DNA of 64,000 nucleotides from Daphnia carinata (taxonomy: Eukaryota; Arthropoda; Branchiopoda; Diplostraca; Daphniidae), in contig NC_081333.1 of NCBI RefSeq assembly GCF_022539665.2, positions 7,314,971 to 7,378,970 on the forward strand, read 5' to 3'. Each line of letters opens with the position of its first letter. Position 1 is the stretch's first letter. This document shows positions 11,400 through 24,155 of the stretch, in pieces. Made by a program: the position numbers and the translations under genes. The notes beneath the pieces were generated by a model, which was not told the origin of the DNA, ran no database searches, and saw nothing but the letters and a program-made list of their open reading frames with translations.

Positions 11400-14300
11400 A
11401 GTGGGAGAGGAGCAAGACAGCCAGGACAACGAACCCAAACGGCCCCGTCTTAACACACTGGCACTCAGATATACAGACACACACACATACACACGAATAG
11501 GGAAAGAAATAAAGAGAGCCCATAGGCCCCATCTTTCCCAATTTTCAGGCCGAGCTGTAGGCATCCAACTCCCCTCTCTTTCCACTTGGTGCATTCAATG
11601 GCGGCCACATCTCTCTCTCCTACGCTCACGGTTCGCCTACGGCCTCATGCCTTTTACCCTACCCAATCTTGTATGCAAGCCTTCTCTTAAAAAAAAGTAA
11701 TTTTAAAATTAAATAAAAACAACCACCGCAAACGGTTCAACCCTCCGCGCCATCGAAATATGCCTTTCCTCCGGAGATTTTTCTTTTGCTGCTTCTATCG
11801 TAACCGATCTGGAAAGGCCCACGGAGGGATGAACTTGTTAGGATTTCTGGCTATCGCTCACCTGCGTCGCGTTATTTCCAAGTATAATTAGTTGCTTAGA
11901 AGCAACAGTAAGAGTAAGACTAAATAAAGAAGGATGGCTATTTAAATCCCCCTCTCAGCTGAGCACCGTATCCAATCTTGGGTTATCGTTTCTTTGTACA
12001 ATCCCTATCCGTTCGTGAAACATTCCGGTATCTCTATTTTTTTTCCCTGTTTTCGTGACGTCATTCAATCAACTTGACCGATACCTCGTGGTTGTGAGAT
12101 GGTGGGACGGAGCTCACGGTCTGACAGACAGTTTGTGTGTACGTGTCTGTCCTTGTATCTCTTTTAACATTTCCCACCGAATTCATCCCGACCCTGGGGC
12201 GTCGTTTAAAAAGCTCTTTTTCGAAGAGAATTTTTTTCCCTTCAAAACGGAGCTACCAAAAAAAACCCAAAATAACAGAAAAGCCAGTGGCCTCTTTCTC
12301 CTTTTTCTTGCTCCTTCTTGTGGGCGCGTTTGCATGAGAGAACTGAAAATGATTCGGAGGATTCCGGTGTTACTCAAGAAGCCACTTGTATCATTTTACA
12401 TGATTACTCTGAAATAATACAGACTAGCGTCTTCATTCTTCTCCCCCCATTCTCGGGAATGCCTGCGGTTTTTGGCGATGCGTTGTGCAACTTCCGATTG
12501 CGAGGCAACAAAATCTCGAAATTCAAACAGAAATTTTGTCGGACAAAGAAAATGGATTAGATTAGGGGGATGCAAATATGAGTGGAAACGTAGTCATCGT
12601 CGTCGTAGCGATTGCAATAGCGTTTTGTTCCGTGAACTGGGAGGGAAATTTTGACGTTGTGCCTGCGTGGGAAAACATTGGAAACGTTTCGAACAAAGTG
12701 TTGGAATTGACCAGTCGTACTGTCGTCAGCGTGCTGATTGCAAGTCTTTACTGGTTTTTTTCTTATTGCAGGAATATTTCTCCCCTTGTTGCCTTCTAGT
12801 GTTGGAGAGAGAAAAAGGTTATAGTCATAAAAGTAAAAGACGAAAAAACACGAATCTGCTACGGGAACCCTTTGACCATAAATGGGCTGACGTTCTTTGA
12901 CCGGAACAAGTTTTATTACAACCCGTTCTATATCGAATTTTTTTTAAACGCTTGCCTTGTTTTGTTTCTCGAAGGTTTTTTCTTTTCTTCTTAAACAAAA
13001 AGCATTGGGATTGTAAAAAAAAAATTGTTTTCAACAATTGGGGCTCATGTTTGGGTTGAATCTGTCAACAGAAACTGCTGGTTAACTTCTCCTCTCGGTA
13101 GTGTTTAATGGCGTTACGGTCTACTCTATGGGAAAATGACAAGAGTATATATATAAATGTTTTTTATCCTGTAGCTCCATATGGGTGTAGGGGGGGGACA
13201 AGAAGCAAAACAAGAGAATGGGGTAGTGTCTATTCAACAACTGTCTCCCTATCGCCAACCGTATGCCACCGATTGACGGCCCCTTCGGCTTATACTCGTC
13301 TAGAATTTCAAATTTTTCTTTTCTCTTTTCTCTTTTCTCCTTTTCATCAACGTGTGTTTGTTTGAAGGTTCGAGTGTGTTGGCAGGTATGCCGCTCTAGA
13401 TTTTTCCTTCCACCTTTTTTTTTCTTCATCGACCCGGCTCTATGTTAGAGGAAACACATACTTGAACCTATGGCTGCTTCGATCAATACCGAGCCAGAAC
13501 GGAACGCACCCCCTCTATGTTGTTCTCTGTGAAGGGTGACCCTCTTTACCATCGGTTTTCGATTGGGGGAGCATTTCTATTGAATTTTCAGTTCTCTCTT
13601 TTTTTTCCTGTTTTTTTAAGTAGTTATTTCCATACTTATTCCTCCCCTTCTGGCCCTCTTCTTCCACCCCAATGTTCCTTTTGCCAATAGATCACCCGAG
13701 TGTGGCGTTCGTTCATGATGGCCTCGGACGATCCCACGCTTTTGGCCCCCCCCGACAACACTACATGACGGCCTGGATGTCTGGCACGATGGGTTTCCAA
13801 CCCGTCGTGATAGAGGGGAGAAAAAAAATGAAAGGGATTTTCAGGGGAAAATCGATAATACGTCCCAGTCCCGGCGATTCGTTCTTGACAACAACACAGT
13901 ACGACAGGGAAATGCGCACACCAACACCATCTAGAGTCCCGATCTAAAAATATCCCCCCTCGAAAAGAAAAACAAGGAAATCCCTACAATCCTCTGCAAC
14001 ATTACTTTTCTTTATGCATTACCTCCGTTTCGATGATTTTCACGAAGTGACTCGTTTTCTCTACAACATGAGGGAAGCAAAAGAAAGTTTTTTTTTTTCA
14101 GTGAATGCGTTTGTTTCGAGCCGCGTATGGAGCGTCGACAGACAGAATTCGAGAACATCCGGCCATGCTAGCCCCCCTTCCGTTCGTTTCCTGTCGGCGC
14201 CCGTTCCAGTTCGTTCCTTTTAACGGGCGCCGTCGTCTTCTTCCGCCACGATGAGACTCACATGGCCGGGAGATGGAATAGATCTACCCACCACCTCCAA

Positions 14301-17300
14301 AATTCCTATCTGCCTGTTGTTATTTCCCTTTGGAGTTGTCGTTGTCTTCACAAGAAAAACCGACTCGAATTTCACGCCCGCCTCTCTTCTTCTTTCTACG
14401 ATGCGGGACAGAAGCGGAAAAAAGTGAACAATCTTGATTGCATTGTCCTTTTTATTTTTCCTCCTTTTTTTTTTTGCTACCGGTTTGTGGTAACCCGACC
14501 TCGGAACAGAATGCGCGCTATTATTTTCAAGATTCCGTGTTCCGCACCACCAAGGCGAGATCTTTAATGCCATTGCTAATGCTTCGTTTTCTTTCTTGTC
14601 TGTTGTGTCATTTCAACAGGGCGATCAAAGCGTTTCAGCAACTGCTGTACATTGACCCGGTCTATTGCCGGGCTAATGAAGTACACTTGCGGCTCGGCTT
14701 GATTTTCAAGGTTACCGGCGAGTTGGAATCGTCGCTGAAGCATTTCCAGCTTACCTTGATCGATTCGGCCCCGTGTTCTCTCAGCCAGCACGAAAGTAAG
14801 AAAAAAAAAAAAGAGGGAAAAAAAAGCCTCCATTATATTACCAATGTTCTAAATATTCTTGGAAGTTTCATCAGTACTAAGAAGAAACTTGCTAAACAAA
14901 TATTCTTTCCAATTTTTTTTTTGGGTTTCCCCTTATGTCGGCCAGTCCGATTTCACATTGCGCACCTGTACGAGGTCTCCAACCGGATCAAAACTGCAAA
15001 AGAACAATACGAACAGCTGCTGCTGGAAAAACAACTGCCTCCACTTCTCAGAGCTGACATCTACCGGCAATTAGGTAATAACATTTCAAGACGCATTTTT
15101 TCATTTCCTTTCTTCTTTCTCTTTGACGAGAAGTTGACAAAGGGAATTTCTTTGCTATCTCCGAATCATCGCTGCGAACCACTCATGAACGATGCTAATG
15201 AACTCCTTTGTCTGTTGGGACAGGCTGGATGCACCACTGTGTTGAATCGCTTGGTGAACGAAATCAACGCGAATTACAGGCTATCCAGTACTTGCAACAG
15301 GCAATCGAAGCGGATCTCAAATCCGGACAGAGTCTCTATTTGCTCGGACGTTGCTACGCCTCCATCGGCAAGGTCCACGAGGCCTTTTTAGCTTACCGCA
15401 ACTCGGTAGACAAAACCGAGGGCAATGCGGATACCTGGTGCTCCATCGGGTAAGAATCTTTTTCATTTTTCTCTTATTTTTCATTGGCTACTCACGTCTC
15501 CCCGTTTTTCACTATGTAAAATAAAAAACGGTGTAAAAATCATTTCAAATGGGACGTTTACTGGATCCCTTAAAAGACACTTTTTTTAAAGGCAATGCAC
15601 CAGCTATAGTATGCCATAAAAACTAATTTTAGAGAGGACAAGCTCCCCTCTTTTATTTTTTCAAAGAAAATGCTCTCAAAGATGCATATCTTGTAGCCTT
15701 GATTTACAATGTCCCACTTGAACCTAGTAAAATTGTTTTCATTTTTCAATTTCTCCCATTTCAGAGTCCTTTATCAGCAGCAGAACCAGCCTATGGACGC
15801 ATTGCAAGCCTATATATGCGCTGTACAACTAGATAAAAATCACTCCGCCGCCTGGACTAACTTAGGTGAGTACATCCGTTTAACTGTAGCAATAGATAAG
15901 ATCTACACATTTCCCCCCCGTCTTTCCGTACCAGGTATTTTATACGAGACAAGTAATCAACCGCGAGACGGTCTAGCGTGTTACGTTAACGCTGCTCGAG
16001 GGAGTGCGAGTAAGAATCACGGCAAACCCGTACACCCCAATTTACTCCAGAGGACAAAGTTTCTTCAACAACAGCTGGAGGGCGCTCCAACCCCTACATC
16101 GTTCAACAAGTCAGTCCGTAGTTTTCAGACAAACATAAAAATAGGTCTTGCTTTCCCTGGGAACGCCCCCCCTAACTAACCATTTTTTTATGCGCTTTTC
16201 GTGTCTACAGGCCTAGGTTGCTGCCTTCTATTGAAGACGCTTGGAACTTGCCCATCACCGCCGAGATGAATTCCAGACAGCAGCAATTGCAACAGAGAGG
16301 AGCGGCTGGCCAGGGTGTCTTTCCTCGAGGTCCAGGATTTGTTGAAGGTCCGTCACAGACCAAACGTTTTAAAGTGGAAGGATCAGTAGAAGGTCCTGTG
16401 CCTCGACCTCCGTTGCCTCCGTTCTACCTGACGTCGCAGCAACTCCAGATGCTACAATATCTACAGCAGAACCAGAACAGCCTCACGCCACAACAGCAAC
16501 AGCTACTTTTGCAGCTTCAAAACCATTATAGAATGATGCAGCAGCATCAGCAACAGTTGCGACTTCAGCAACAACAACAACAACAGCAAATGATACGAAC
16601 TGGGCAGCCATTTTCTCCTAGGCCTCAAGGGCCTTTTCCTATTGGTACCCTACCCCAGCAGCAGCAACAGAATTTTGCGAGAGCAGCCGTTCCTCAAACG
16701 TCTTCAGCCCAACTTCCTCAACAACAACAACAGCAGCCTTACATGTCGTGCCCCCCCGCTCTCTCATCTCCATCGGGAGTGAGCGATCAAGAGTTGCAGG
16801 TATATATCGTGGCGAACCACACGTCTGCAATTAAAATATCATCACCTTTTCTATTTTTTTTAAGGCTTTATTATCGCAAAAGGACATTGCTGCCACTTTG
16901 GCTGAAGATCTATTAAAGCAGTTTGCTCAAGAAGGTGAATTAGATTTAGAGCAGCCACAACCCGTTGTGGCACCAACCACATCTTTACCAACAGCCCAAC
17001 CAACCACCAACATCGTTCACAACCCACCATCCAATATTCGCATTGCCCTAGAACCAACGCCCGTCTTGGCCATTGGTGGCCCTATGGGCCGTTCTTCCAC
17101 TCCCCGCAACCGTGTTGCTCTTAAAGGTACATCTCGGCTGGCGAATGTGTTGATATAGTAGAATGGAATTTAATCAAAAATTTGGTTATTAGGCCGTGGC
17201 TATTCGAAAATCATGGAAGATGCATCAGATACAGAAGAAGAAAAATGCCAATTGAGCAGCAGTGATTCGAGTACCAGCCAACTCAAAGAAGCTAACATTA

Positions 17301-19411
17301 AAATGTCAGCTCGTGAAGTTTTAGATTCATGTCGCGGTAATGAAAGGCAGCGTCTTAATCACGTTTTCATTTTTTTTACTAACGGTTCGTCGACTTGTAG
17401 GTGCCGTTGGTTTCCAGGGATTGCGCCGTTTCCACATCTTATCAGTCAACTTACCTCCCCCTCAGCCACCCGAGCCACCTGCAATCAAGTTGACTCGTGA
17501 GCAACTCTTGCCTCCTACGCCGAGCGTTTACTTGGAGAGTAAGAAAGATGCGTTTAGCATCCAGCTGCAGGAGTTTTGCCTGACACATCCTATTGCCGTC
17601 GTGCGCGGCATGGCCTCTGCCCTCAAAATGGGTTAGTCTAGACATCACAGCCTTACACCATCAGATCGATTCTAAGCCTCAATTTCATTTTGATTGATAG
17701 ATTTGGGATTATTTTCGACGAAAACGTTAGTGGAAGCTAATGCCGATCATCCAGTGGAGGTGAGGACGCAACTGCAACAACCGCCCGATGAAAATTGGGA
17801 TCCGACATTGAGTCGCCGAGGATGGGCGTGTATTTCTCATCGATCCATCACTACGATTGCCAAGTATGCTCAATACCAAGCCTCGAGTTTCCAGGAGAGC
17901 CTCAAGGTAATACTCGCATGCCGAAAGTTTTTGGTTCTCGCGGTAGAATTAAAAGTTCTTCTCTCATGTAGGAGGAACACGAAAAGATGAGCAGCGGAGG
18001 ACATCCTGTTGGAGGTCATCGCCTGGATTCCGACTCTGATTCAAAAGACTCTGTCGGAACTTCGGCTCGTGGAATGGGTCTTAAGAAAGGCCGTGGCAAG
18101 CACGGCTACAAGACTATCAAGTTTGGGACCAATGTCGATTTGTCGGACGAAAGAAAATGGCGCCCACAGCTCCAGGAGCTAATGAAATTGCCAGCTTTCG
18201 CTCGTGTTGTATCGGCCAGCAACATGCTCACGCATGTCGGTCACGTTATCTTGGGCATGAATACTGTCCAGCTTTACATGAAGGTGCCGGGTAGTCGAAC
18301 GCCTGGCCATCAGGAGAACAACAACTTCTGCTCCATCAACATCAACATCGGGCCCGGCGATTGCGAGTGGTTTGGCGTGCCCGAATCTTATTGGGGGGCC
18401 ATTCACAACCTATGCGAGAAGTAAGTTGCACCTTCAACTCACGTTGAGTACCATATAAGGAGATTCCAATTATTTTTGGTATTTTTAGGAACAACATAAA
18501 CTTTCTTCATGGATCGTGGTGGCCAATGATGGAAGATTTACTAGAAGCAAATATTCCTGTTTATAAATTTTTGCAACGGCCTGGCGATGTAGTGTGGGTG
18601 AATTCCGGTAAGATAAAGTTATCTGGTGTGGACGTTGGGAAAGTAAATTAGATCTTTTTTTTTTTTTTTTTTTTTTTTCCCTTTATAGGCTGCATCCATT
18701 GGGTACAAGCAATCGGTTGGTGCAATAACATTGCGTGGAACGTCGGTCCACTAACCGCCAGGACGTACCAACTGGCCATTGATCGCTACGAATGGAACAA
18801 GGTGCAAAGCTTCAAGAGCATCGTACCTATGATTCACCTATCATGGAACTTGGCGAGAAACATCAAGGTTTCAGATCCGAAACTATTCGAACATCTTCGG
18901 TAATTTGTATTCAAATTTTTTGTTTATTTTTTGCTATGTGCTAACCATAAGATCTTCTTTCCAACTTCAGAAACACTCTAATGAAGACCCTACGCCACAC
19001 CCAGTTAATAACACAATTTGTGCGCTCGAAAGGAGTGCAAGTTCGTTTTCATGGACGAGGCAAGAACGAAGCTTCACATTATTGCGGTCAATGCGAAGAG
19101 GAAGTGTTCAACATGCTCTTCATTAAAGAGCAAGAAAAGAAGCATGTGGTTCATTGTTTACACTGCTCTCGCAGGCATAGTCCTAACTTGGAAGGCTTTG
19201 TCTGTTTGGAAGAGTATCATCTGGAGGACTTGATCGAGACCTATGATGCTTTCGTCTTACACCCGGTATACAATTTTCTCTTATTTTGCATTCGTCTTCT
19301 TTTTTGTTCTTAAACGTTCATTGAATTTCAAATTCGCAGCTCAATGCACAAATACAGCAACCGCCGACACCAGTGCCCGCAACATCTGGAACTTCGTTGT
19401 TATCGTGCTGA
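9381..19411 (+). CDS. Utx: Lysine-specific demethylase 6A (UTX), H3K27 demethylase
   Basis: Nineteen coding exons: 9381-9463, 9523-9589, 9648-9795, 9862-9970, 14620-14795, 14946-15074, 15224-15449, 15765-15865, 15935-16109, 16211-16799, 16865-17126, 17193-17336, 17401-17631, 17701-17906, 17972-18420, 18489-18607, 18689-18899, 18971-19265, 19340-19411. The sum is 3792 bases (1263 residues), with phases consistent throughout. UTX removes methyl groups from H3K27 in the nucleus as part of the MLL3/4 (COMPASS-like) complex. TPR repeats fill about residues 70-400; [11 protein letters not shown] and [17 protein letters not shown] are close to human UTX. A Gln-rich linker with CAG/CAA runs is at about 410-600. 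The JmjC domain follows, with iron ligands His995, Glu997 and His1075, the 80-residue spacing of human UTX. A C-terminal Cys-rich zinc module follows. AATAAA at 19958 is a candidate poly(A) signal. Confidence 0.98.
10896..10918. repeat. (TG)n microsatellite
   Basis: A run of eleven or more TG dinucleotides in KDM6A intron 4, followed by a GAGTGAGAGAG stretch. Confidence 0.95.
11369..11396. repeat. (GT)n microsatellite
   Basis: Fourteen uninterrupted GT units in KDM6A intron 4. A shorter, imperfect CA-rich run lies about 80 bases downstream in the opposite sense, so the two could pair. Confidence 0.95.
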
Positions 19412-21230
19412 AGAAAACGAAACTTTAGTGTTACAGACTTTCATAAAGTTGTAATTGTAACATGATTGATTGTAAGGTTCAAACATGTTTCGTTGGGAAG
19501 GCGTTGAAACTACTGCCACTCGACAGCAGGGACCCTTTAATTTTCTCACGTCGGATATGAATTTGTAGCATGTCCTTTCTTGGCTCTGCCTCAATCCTGA
19601 AGAATGATTTGACCCTCCTTTTATTTTTGTGATAGTTTTCACCTTTTATCCTGTTCTGACCGGATTTCGTGCTTATGAATTTTTACGAGGCCTAATTGAA
19701 AAATTGTAAAAAAACAAACAAACAAACAAAATAAGCATAAATGACTGCCCTTCTGTTTGTCCCAGGAATTCCGTGTACGTCGGAATTCAGTAATGTTTGA
19801 TTTTGGAAAAGTTCTTTTTGTGGACGCTTCCATGTCACACTTCTTTTTAAAATTTACTTTGTCTCTCTAGGAGTGAAAAGATCGTAATGGAATAGCTACC
19901 ATTCAGTGTAGTTGAATCTATATTTCAATCCCTTGTAAGGACTACTACTACGAATTGAATAAAGATCTCCCAGATAACTCCACCTCCCTCCCTTTTTCCC
20001 CTCCGATATATCGTGTCTTGTACCTCTTTAAGGAGAAGACCATGCATGTGTTCAGATGGCACTGCCAGCTATAATGAAATTCTGTGTAATTTTGCTCTGA
20101 TCCTTTTGTGTAAATGTACCCGTTAGCCAAATGATGTTGTGCAGCAACTTCAGATACCAGGAATTATCTTCATTTACAGCTCGTGGTGGTGTTTTCCTCA
20201 TCCACAAATGGGCCCAGTCTGTTCATATTTTTCTGTCTATGCAAAGTTGCTCTGCACGCGCATTCAATGGACACGATGCACAAGCACTTTCTCGTTACTA
20301 TGTTATTATTCCCCTGTTGCAGTGGATCCGTTTAGTTGCTCAACCATACAGCCCAAAAACATGAGGAATTCTAATTACCCAGTCTTTAATCTAAATTTAG
20401 ATTAATTCGACACATTCCTCGTTGCTGTCTGCACTTGGACAATACACTGCGCGTTCGATTGAAAACGATCAATCCGTTTGTTTTTATTCCCTCTTGAACA
20501 CATTCCATTTTAGCAGGAAATAACGTAGTGATGTTGACAAGCCCCGTACTCTTCGACAGGAGCGCGTAAATGTGTTAATAGATTGTATTAGAAATTCCAA
20601 GAAAGAAATCTTTTAAATCGTACTTTGTGAGAGAGAAGGTGATAATTGATTCGCAAGTCATGCACTCGACCAACAATTCATTTTAATATAAAGCCAATCT
20701 GTGAATGTATAACCGAATTTTCACGCCAAAGGATAAATCTAACCATGAATCAAGCAACACCTAAGCCACATTCCCTAATTCGAAGATTGTCAAAAATCCT
20801 TATTAAACTAGACTGATAGTTCGTGTTCACACCCGTTAGTAATTTTAGACTGAAGTACGCGTAAATATGAAAGATATTAAGAATTGCCCATCGACAGTTC
20901 TCACTTGTTTTCTGATTTGTAAAAGCCACTCTTCTGTACGATTAACTGTACAGATCTTCAGGAGTGATCATAATCCTTTACATTCAATGAGCTACTCTTC
21001 AGATTAAAAGTAAAACATTTGCGCATTATGTAAAGCTTCTCATCGAGCAAATTTTTTTCCCAAGAGGGTAGGCTAGCTGCAATCTGTACTAATCAAAATT
21101 TTCACGCATGTCTCTGAAACATAAATTAGCCGGATAAATAAATGATAGAGAACGTGATGTCCAAAACCCCAAAGAAAATCTTAAAAGTTTCAATCCTTCT
21201 GAAGGTTACCATATGTTGTAAAGAGTTCTA
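19412..21230. other. KDM6A 3' UTR and intergenic spacer
   Basis: The first part is the KDM6A 3' UTR, up to an AATAAA at 19958-19963. After that the sequence is AT-rich with no gene that I can support on either strand, up to the stop codon of the TEH gene. A few open frames of 60-90 codons have no coding signature. Confidence 0.5.
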
Positions 21231-23030
21231 TTAGCCATCAGGTCGTTGTTGGCTTGAATGTTTCTTTCCGTTCCGATTACTGGAGTCGTTCGGTAGCAAT
21301 TCGGCCTCTACGTTAGAAGCTTCCATCTTGAGCTCGGCTGTGCGGCGAAATCCCATAATTTGCATATGAGCGTCAGGTCCTATGCCTACAATCTGTCGTA
21401 AAATGTGTTAGATGTGGGTCAGATGTTTTAAAACATATCAACAGTATGGCGTCATGTTTATACCCTTGTACAAAGAACGAGACAGGAACAGGAGAACACG
21501 AAGAGAACACCTGGAACGGCTGCCGAGAGCGCAAAATCGAAAATGACTTTGTTGCGATTGAACTTGGTGATCACAGAGTCGTTTTTATCAGGTGCGTAGT
21601 AGCAAGGAAAACGCGCTGGAGATCGTAAGTCTCTTCCGTCTCGTCCGTGGATGGCGAAAAATTCACGACACTCGTCACGGAGTGTATTGACACAAAACTT
21701 GAAGAGGCAGAATGGTTTTTCATTTTCAAGTAAAAGTTTATTATTAGATGCTTTACCTCCAGATTGACAAGAAGCTTACTCCGGTTATAAATGACCAATT
21801 CATTTTCGAGCGGCACTTGACGATTTGTTTGTGGAGTCGATGGCAATCTTCGGTTTATTATAGAATTTTGATAAGCAGACATCAGAGTGGGTAAACTGAA
21901 ATTGTCCTTTAGATAATTTGCCTGGACGAGAGAGGCATTGACACAGTCAACTGCTAGCAGTTGTCCGTCTGGAGAACCGTTACCAACGTGCGTGCAGCTG
22001 ACCATAAGAATTTCCTCTGGATCTAACACCGGATTCCAAATTACTTCGCCACTGGGCCGATCTGAAACCAAACCATGACATCCGGCCATTACCAAGCGGT
22101 CATTGTTGAAGAGAATGACGTTGCGTATCTGCGATCCTTGAGGATCGTGGACTGTCATATCACTGCAACGGCGATCGCACGAGTAAGGCTTCAGAATTTC
22201 CATACAGTAACTTGCGGTGCAACTGTAAAAGAATATATAATAGCATAAGAGTTAGTTATTCTAAATAACAGCCAGGAGTTGTAAAAACATACGTATAAAA
22301 TCCGTCCAACGCTTGGCAGTTAATCCGTTGTTTCAAACTTATTTGATGGCCAAGATTAGTGAACTTATTGCATGTCATGGCAGAGGTCACGTTGACGCAA
22401 ACTCCGTTAGTGCAGTTGAACAGACCTGCGAGGAAGAGCGGAGTTTAGTTGCGACTTTTGGAGCATCTGAACTTTGGTGACGTAGAAACCCAAGAAAATT
22501 CGCAGTAACCGAAAGAAAATGGAACAAACATGGCCCAGGTGCGTTACCTAAGAGATTTTCGCATTGATCTTTTCGACAGAGATGTCGATGAGATGGAATT
22601 AAATCATCGGTAGCACATGATTGTTCGACCCGATCCTGACACTGATCGAAACTGAGCTCGGATCCATTCTGCCGGACAGAGACCCAAATTTGCATGCACA
22701 GACCGGATGATTTGGTCAGGCACCATTCGAAACAAGATAACCATGTGCAATTTTCCACCGAATCATCAGCCAGAGTTGTTGTGCATATTACCTGCGTGTA
22801 AAAGTAAATATTAATGAAAAGCATTTCTTAATCATGAAACTTAGAAGAATATTTACCGGATACTCTTCATATGTTGAGGCGATGGCTTTGATGGACGGGA
22901 CATAGGAAGCAACAGTCAAATAAACGATAGACACAGCACTTAAAACGGCGATCAACTGGCATATAAAAATTAAACCACAAATTCGACTCTCCTCGGGGTA
23001 TTCGGGTTTCTTCACGGGCTTCTTAGCCAT
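21231..23030 (-). CDS. TipE-homolog (TEH) sodium-channel auxiliary subunit
   Basis: Six coding exons: 22857-23030, 22548-22791, 22293-22425, 21757-22222, 21464-21697 and 21231-21392, giving 470 residues in consistent phase. TEH proteins are two-pass membrane subunits that modulate expression and gating of the arthropod Para sodium channel. The first membrane segment lies at about residues 17-40 (CGLIFICQLIAVLSAVSIVY). A long extracellular loop carries many Cys and several N-glycosylation sites, with the family signature CTWLSCFEWCLTKSSGLC just after the first intron. The second segment is at about residues 393-415 (ALSAAVPGVLFVF), and a short cytoplasmic tail follows. The Cys-rich loop separates it from the tipE-like neighbour and suggests the Teh2/3/4 branch, which I cannot resolve by eye. 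It lies head-to-head with the tipE-like gene. Confidence 0.85.
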
Positions 23031-24155
23031 CGTTTAGATACCAGCAGTCTACAATCAAGTGTAAAGAATCAAAAATGGACAAATGTTGAGCAAACTGCCG
23101 GCGCAGAAAAATCAACGGCTTCAATCCAATTTGCCATTCAGTTTTTTTTTGTGTGTGTGTTTTGTTTGCTGATGGGTTTCTAATTTTGTTGAGGCCTAAT
23201 CTAAGCTAACAATTTAAACCAAAGTAGAACTCTGCTCTGTAGAGTCTTGCTTTTTGTAAACTTACTTGCTTGTATTCTTGGGTGCATTCGGCCGACGATT
23301 GCGCTTCCAGCAGTGCGCAGTTCAATATCCGGAACGACGGAATCACGCCAGCCTCTCGACTCCTCCCTTTTATGCCCTCCGATACGTAGGATGACCTCAA
23401 ATTGTACTCTTAGTTCTACTCTATTTAAGTAGGAAATGACGTTGCTTGAACGAATATTTTATTAAGGACTAAAATTTATGGGGTGAAATTGAAGAGAGCT
23501 CAGAACTTACGATTTTGAGGAGAGTTGTACGACGAGTTGGAACCATGTTGGGTCCCGTTTTATCGGTTTGATACCAATGTGTGGTTGGAACGATCAAACT
23601 CGTACCGCTTCGCTCTTCACTTGACGTTATGTCAGTAGTATCCTAGACATCCAGACACGAAGTTCGTTTCTAGTTCTAAAACAGTCTGCAGTGCGACATT
23701 ATCCACGGTTGATTTTTTCACGTTACAGCTAAGCCAAACCTTAGTTTTCAACACCGCATTGTTTGTGGTAACTCGTAGTTTAGGCAAGGACTCGCTTCTT
23801 TGCCACACTATTTCCCAAAAGCCCGAGACGAAAATCGATTCCAGCGTTGATTAAAGTACTGAAAAAATACGGTGTTATTCTTGCAGGGTAGTTAATTTTG
23901 AGGTTATTTCATCTAACTTTGTTTAATCAACAGCAACAAGAGCAACGTTCGGTTGTTTCGGTAAGTTACGTTCATATAAGTCTTTTAGATAGCATACCCT
24001 TGTATTATTTGGACTGAAGCTGATGGAAAGCTTCAGACCAAAAAGATCGCTCACCTGTAGTGTGGTTTTCATTAATTGTATCTCATTATTAGATTTGCTT
24101 CTTGGCAGGTAAACCTGATGGGTTTTTCCTGCCTGGGTGTGTCCTCATCAGCACC
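23031..24155. promoter_or_regulatory. Divergent control region of the TEH/TipE pair with candidate 5' UTR exons
   Basis: On the minus strand an acceptor GTAG at 23049-23052 precedes a short leader of the TEH gene. Two donors lie upstream: GTAAG after 23266 and GTAAG after 23511. This suggests two alternative first exons. On the plus strand a donor GTAAGT at 23961 and an acceptor TTGGCAG at 24102-24108 suggest one 5' UTR intron for tipE. All of this is inferred from splice-site patterns. No TATA box is obvious. Confidence 0.4.

Larger units (their letters stand above)
9971..14619 (+). other. Unusually long KDM6A intron 4
   Basis: This 4.65-kb intron interrupts the TPR region, while all other introns of the gene are under about 330 bases. 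It contains CG-richer patches around 10.2-10.8 and 13.2-14.4 kb, dinucleotide repeats, many pyrimidine tracts, and a TGACGTCA site at 12057-12064. I find no exon that fits the KDM6A protein, since the flanking exons join perfectly at a Trp codon split after two bases. No convincing nested gene was found. An internal promoter or enhancers are possible. Confidence 0.6.

Noticed and set aside
14438-15391. 317-codon plus-strand frame treated as one exon
   Set aside because: It reads through three KDM6A introns. Correct donors and acceptors give the conserved TPR sequence, and the intron parts have no coding character.
24102-24155. Upstream extension of tipE from a TTG codon
   Set aside because: There is no ATG in that stretch and it contains a splice acceptor. 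The ATG at 24156 is in a strong context and matches the family N-terminus.
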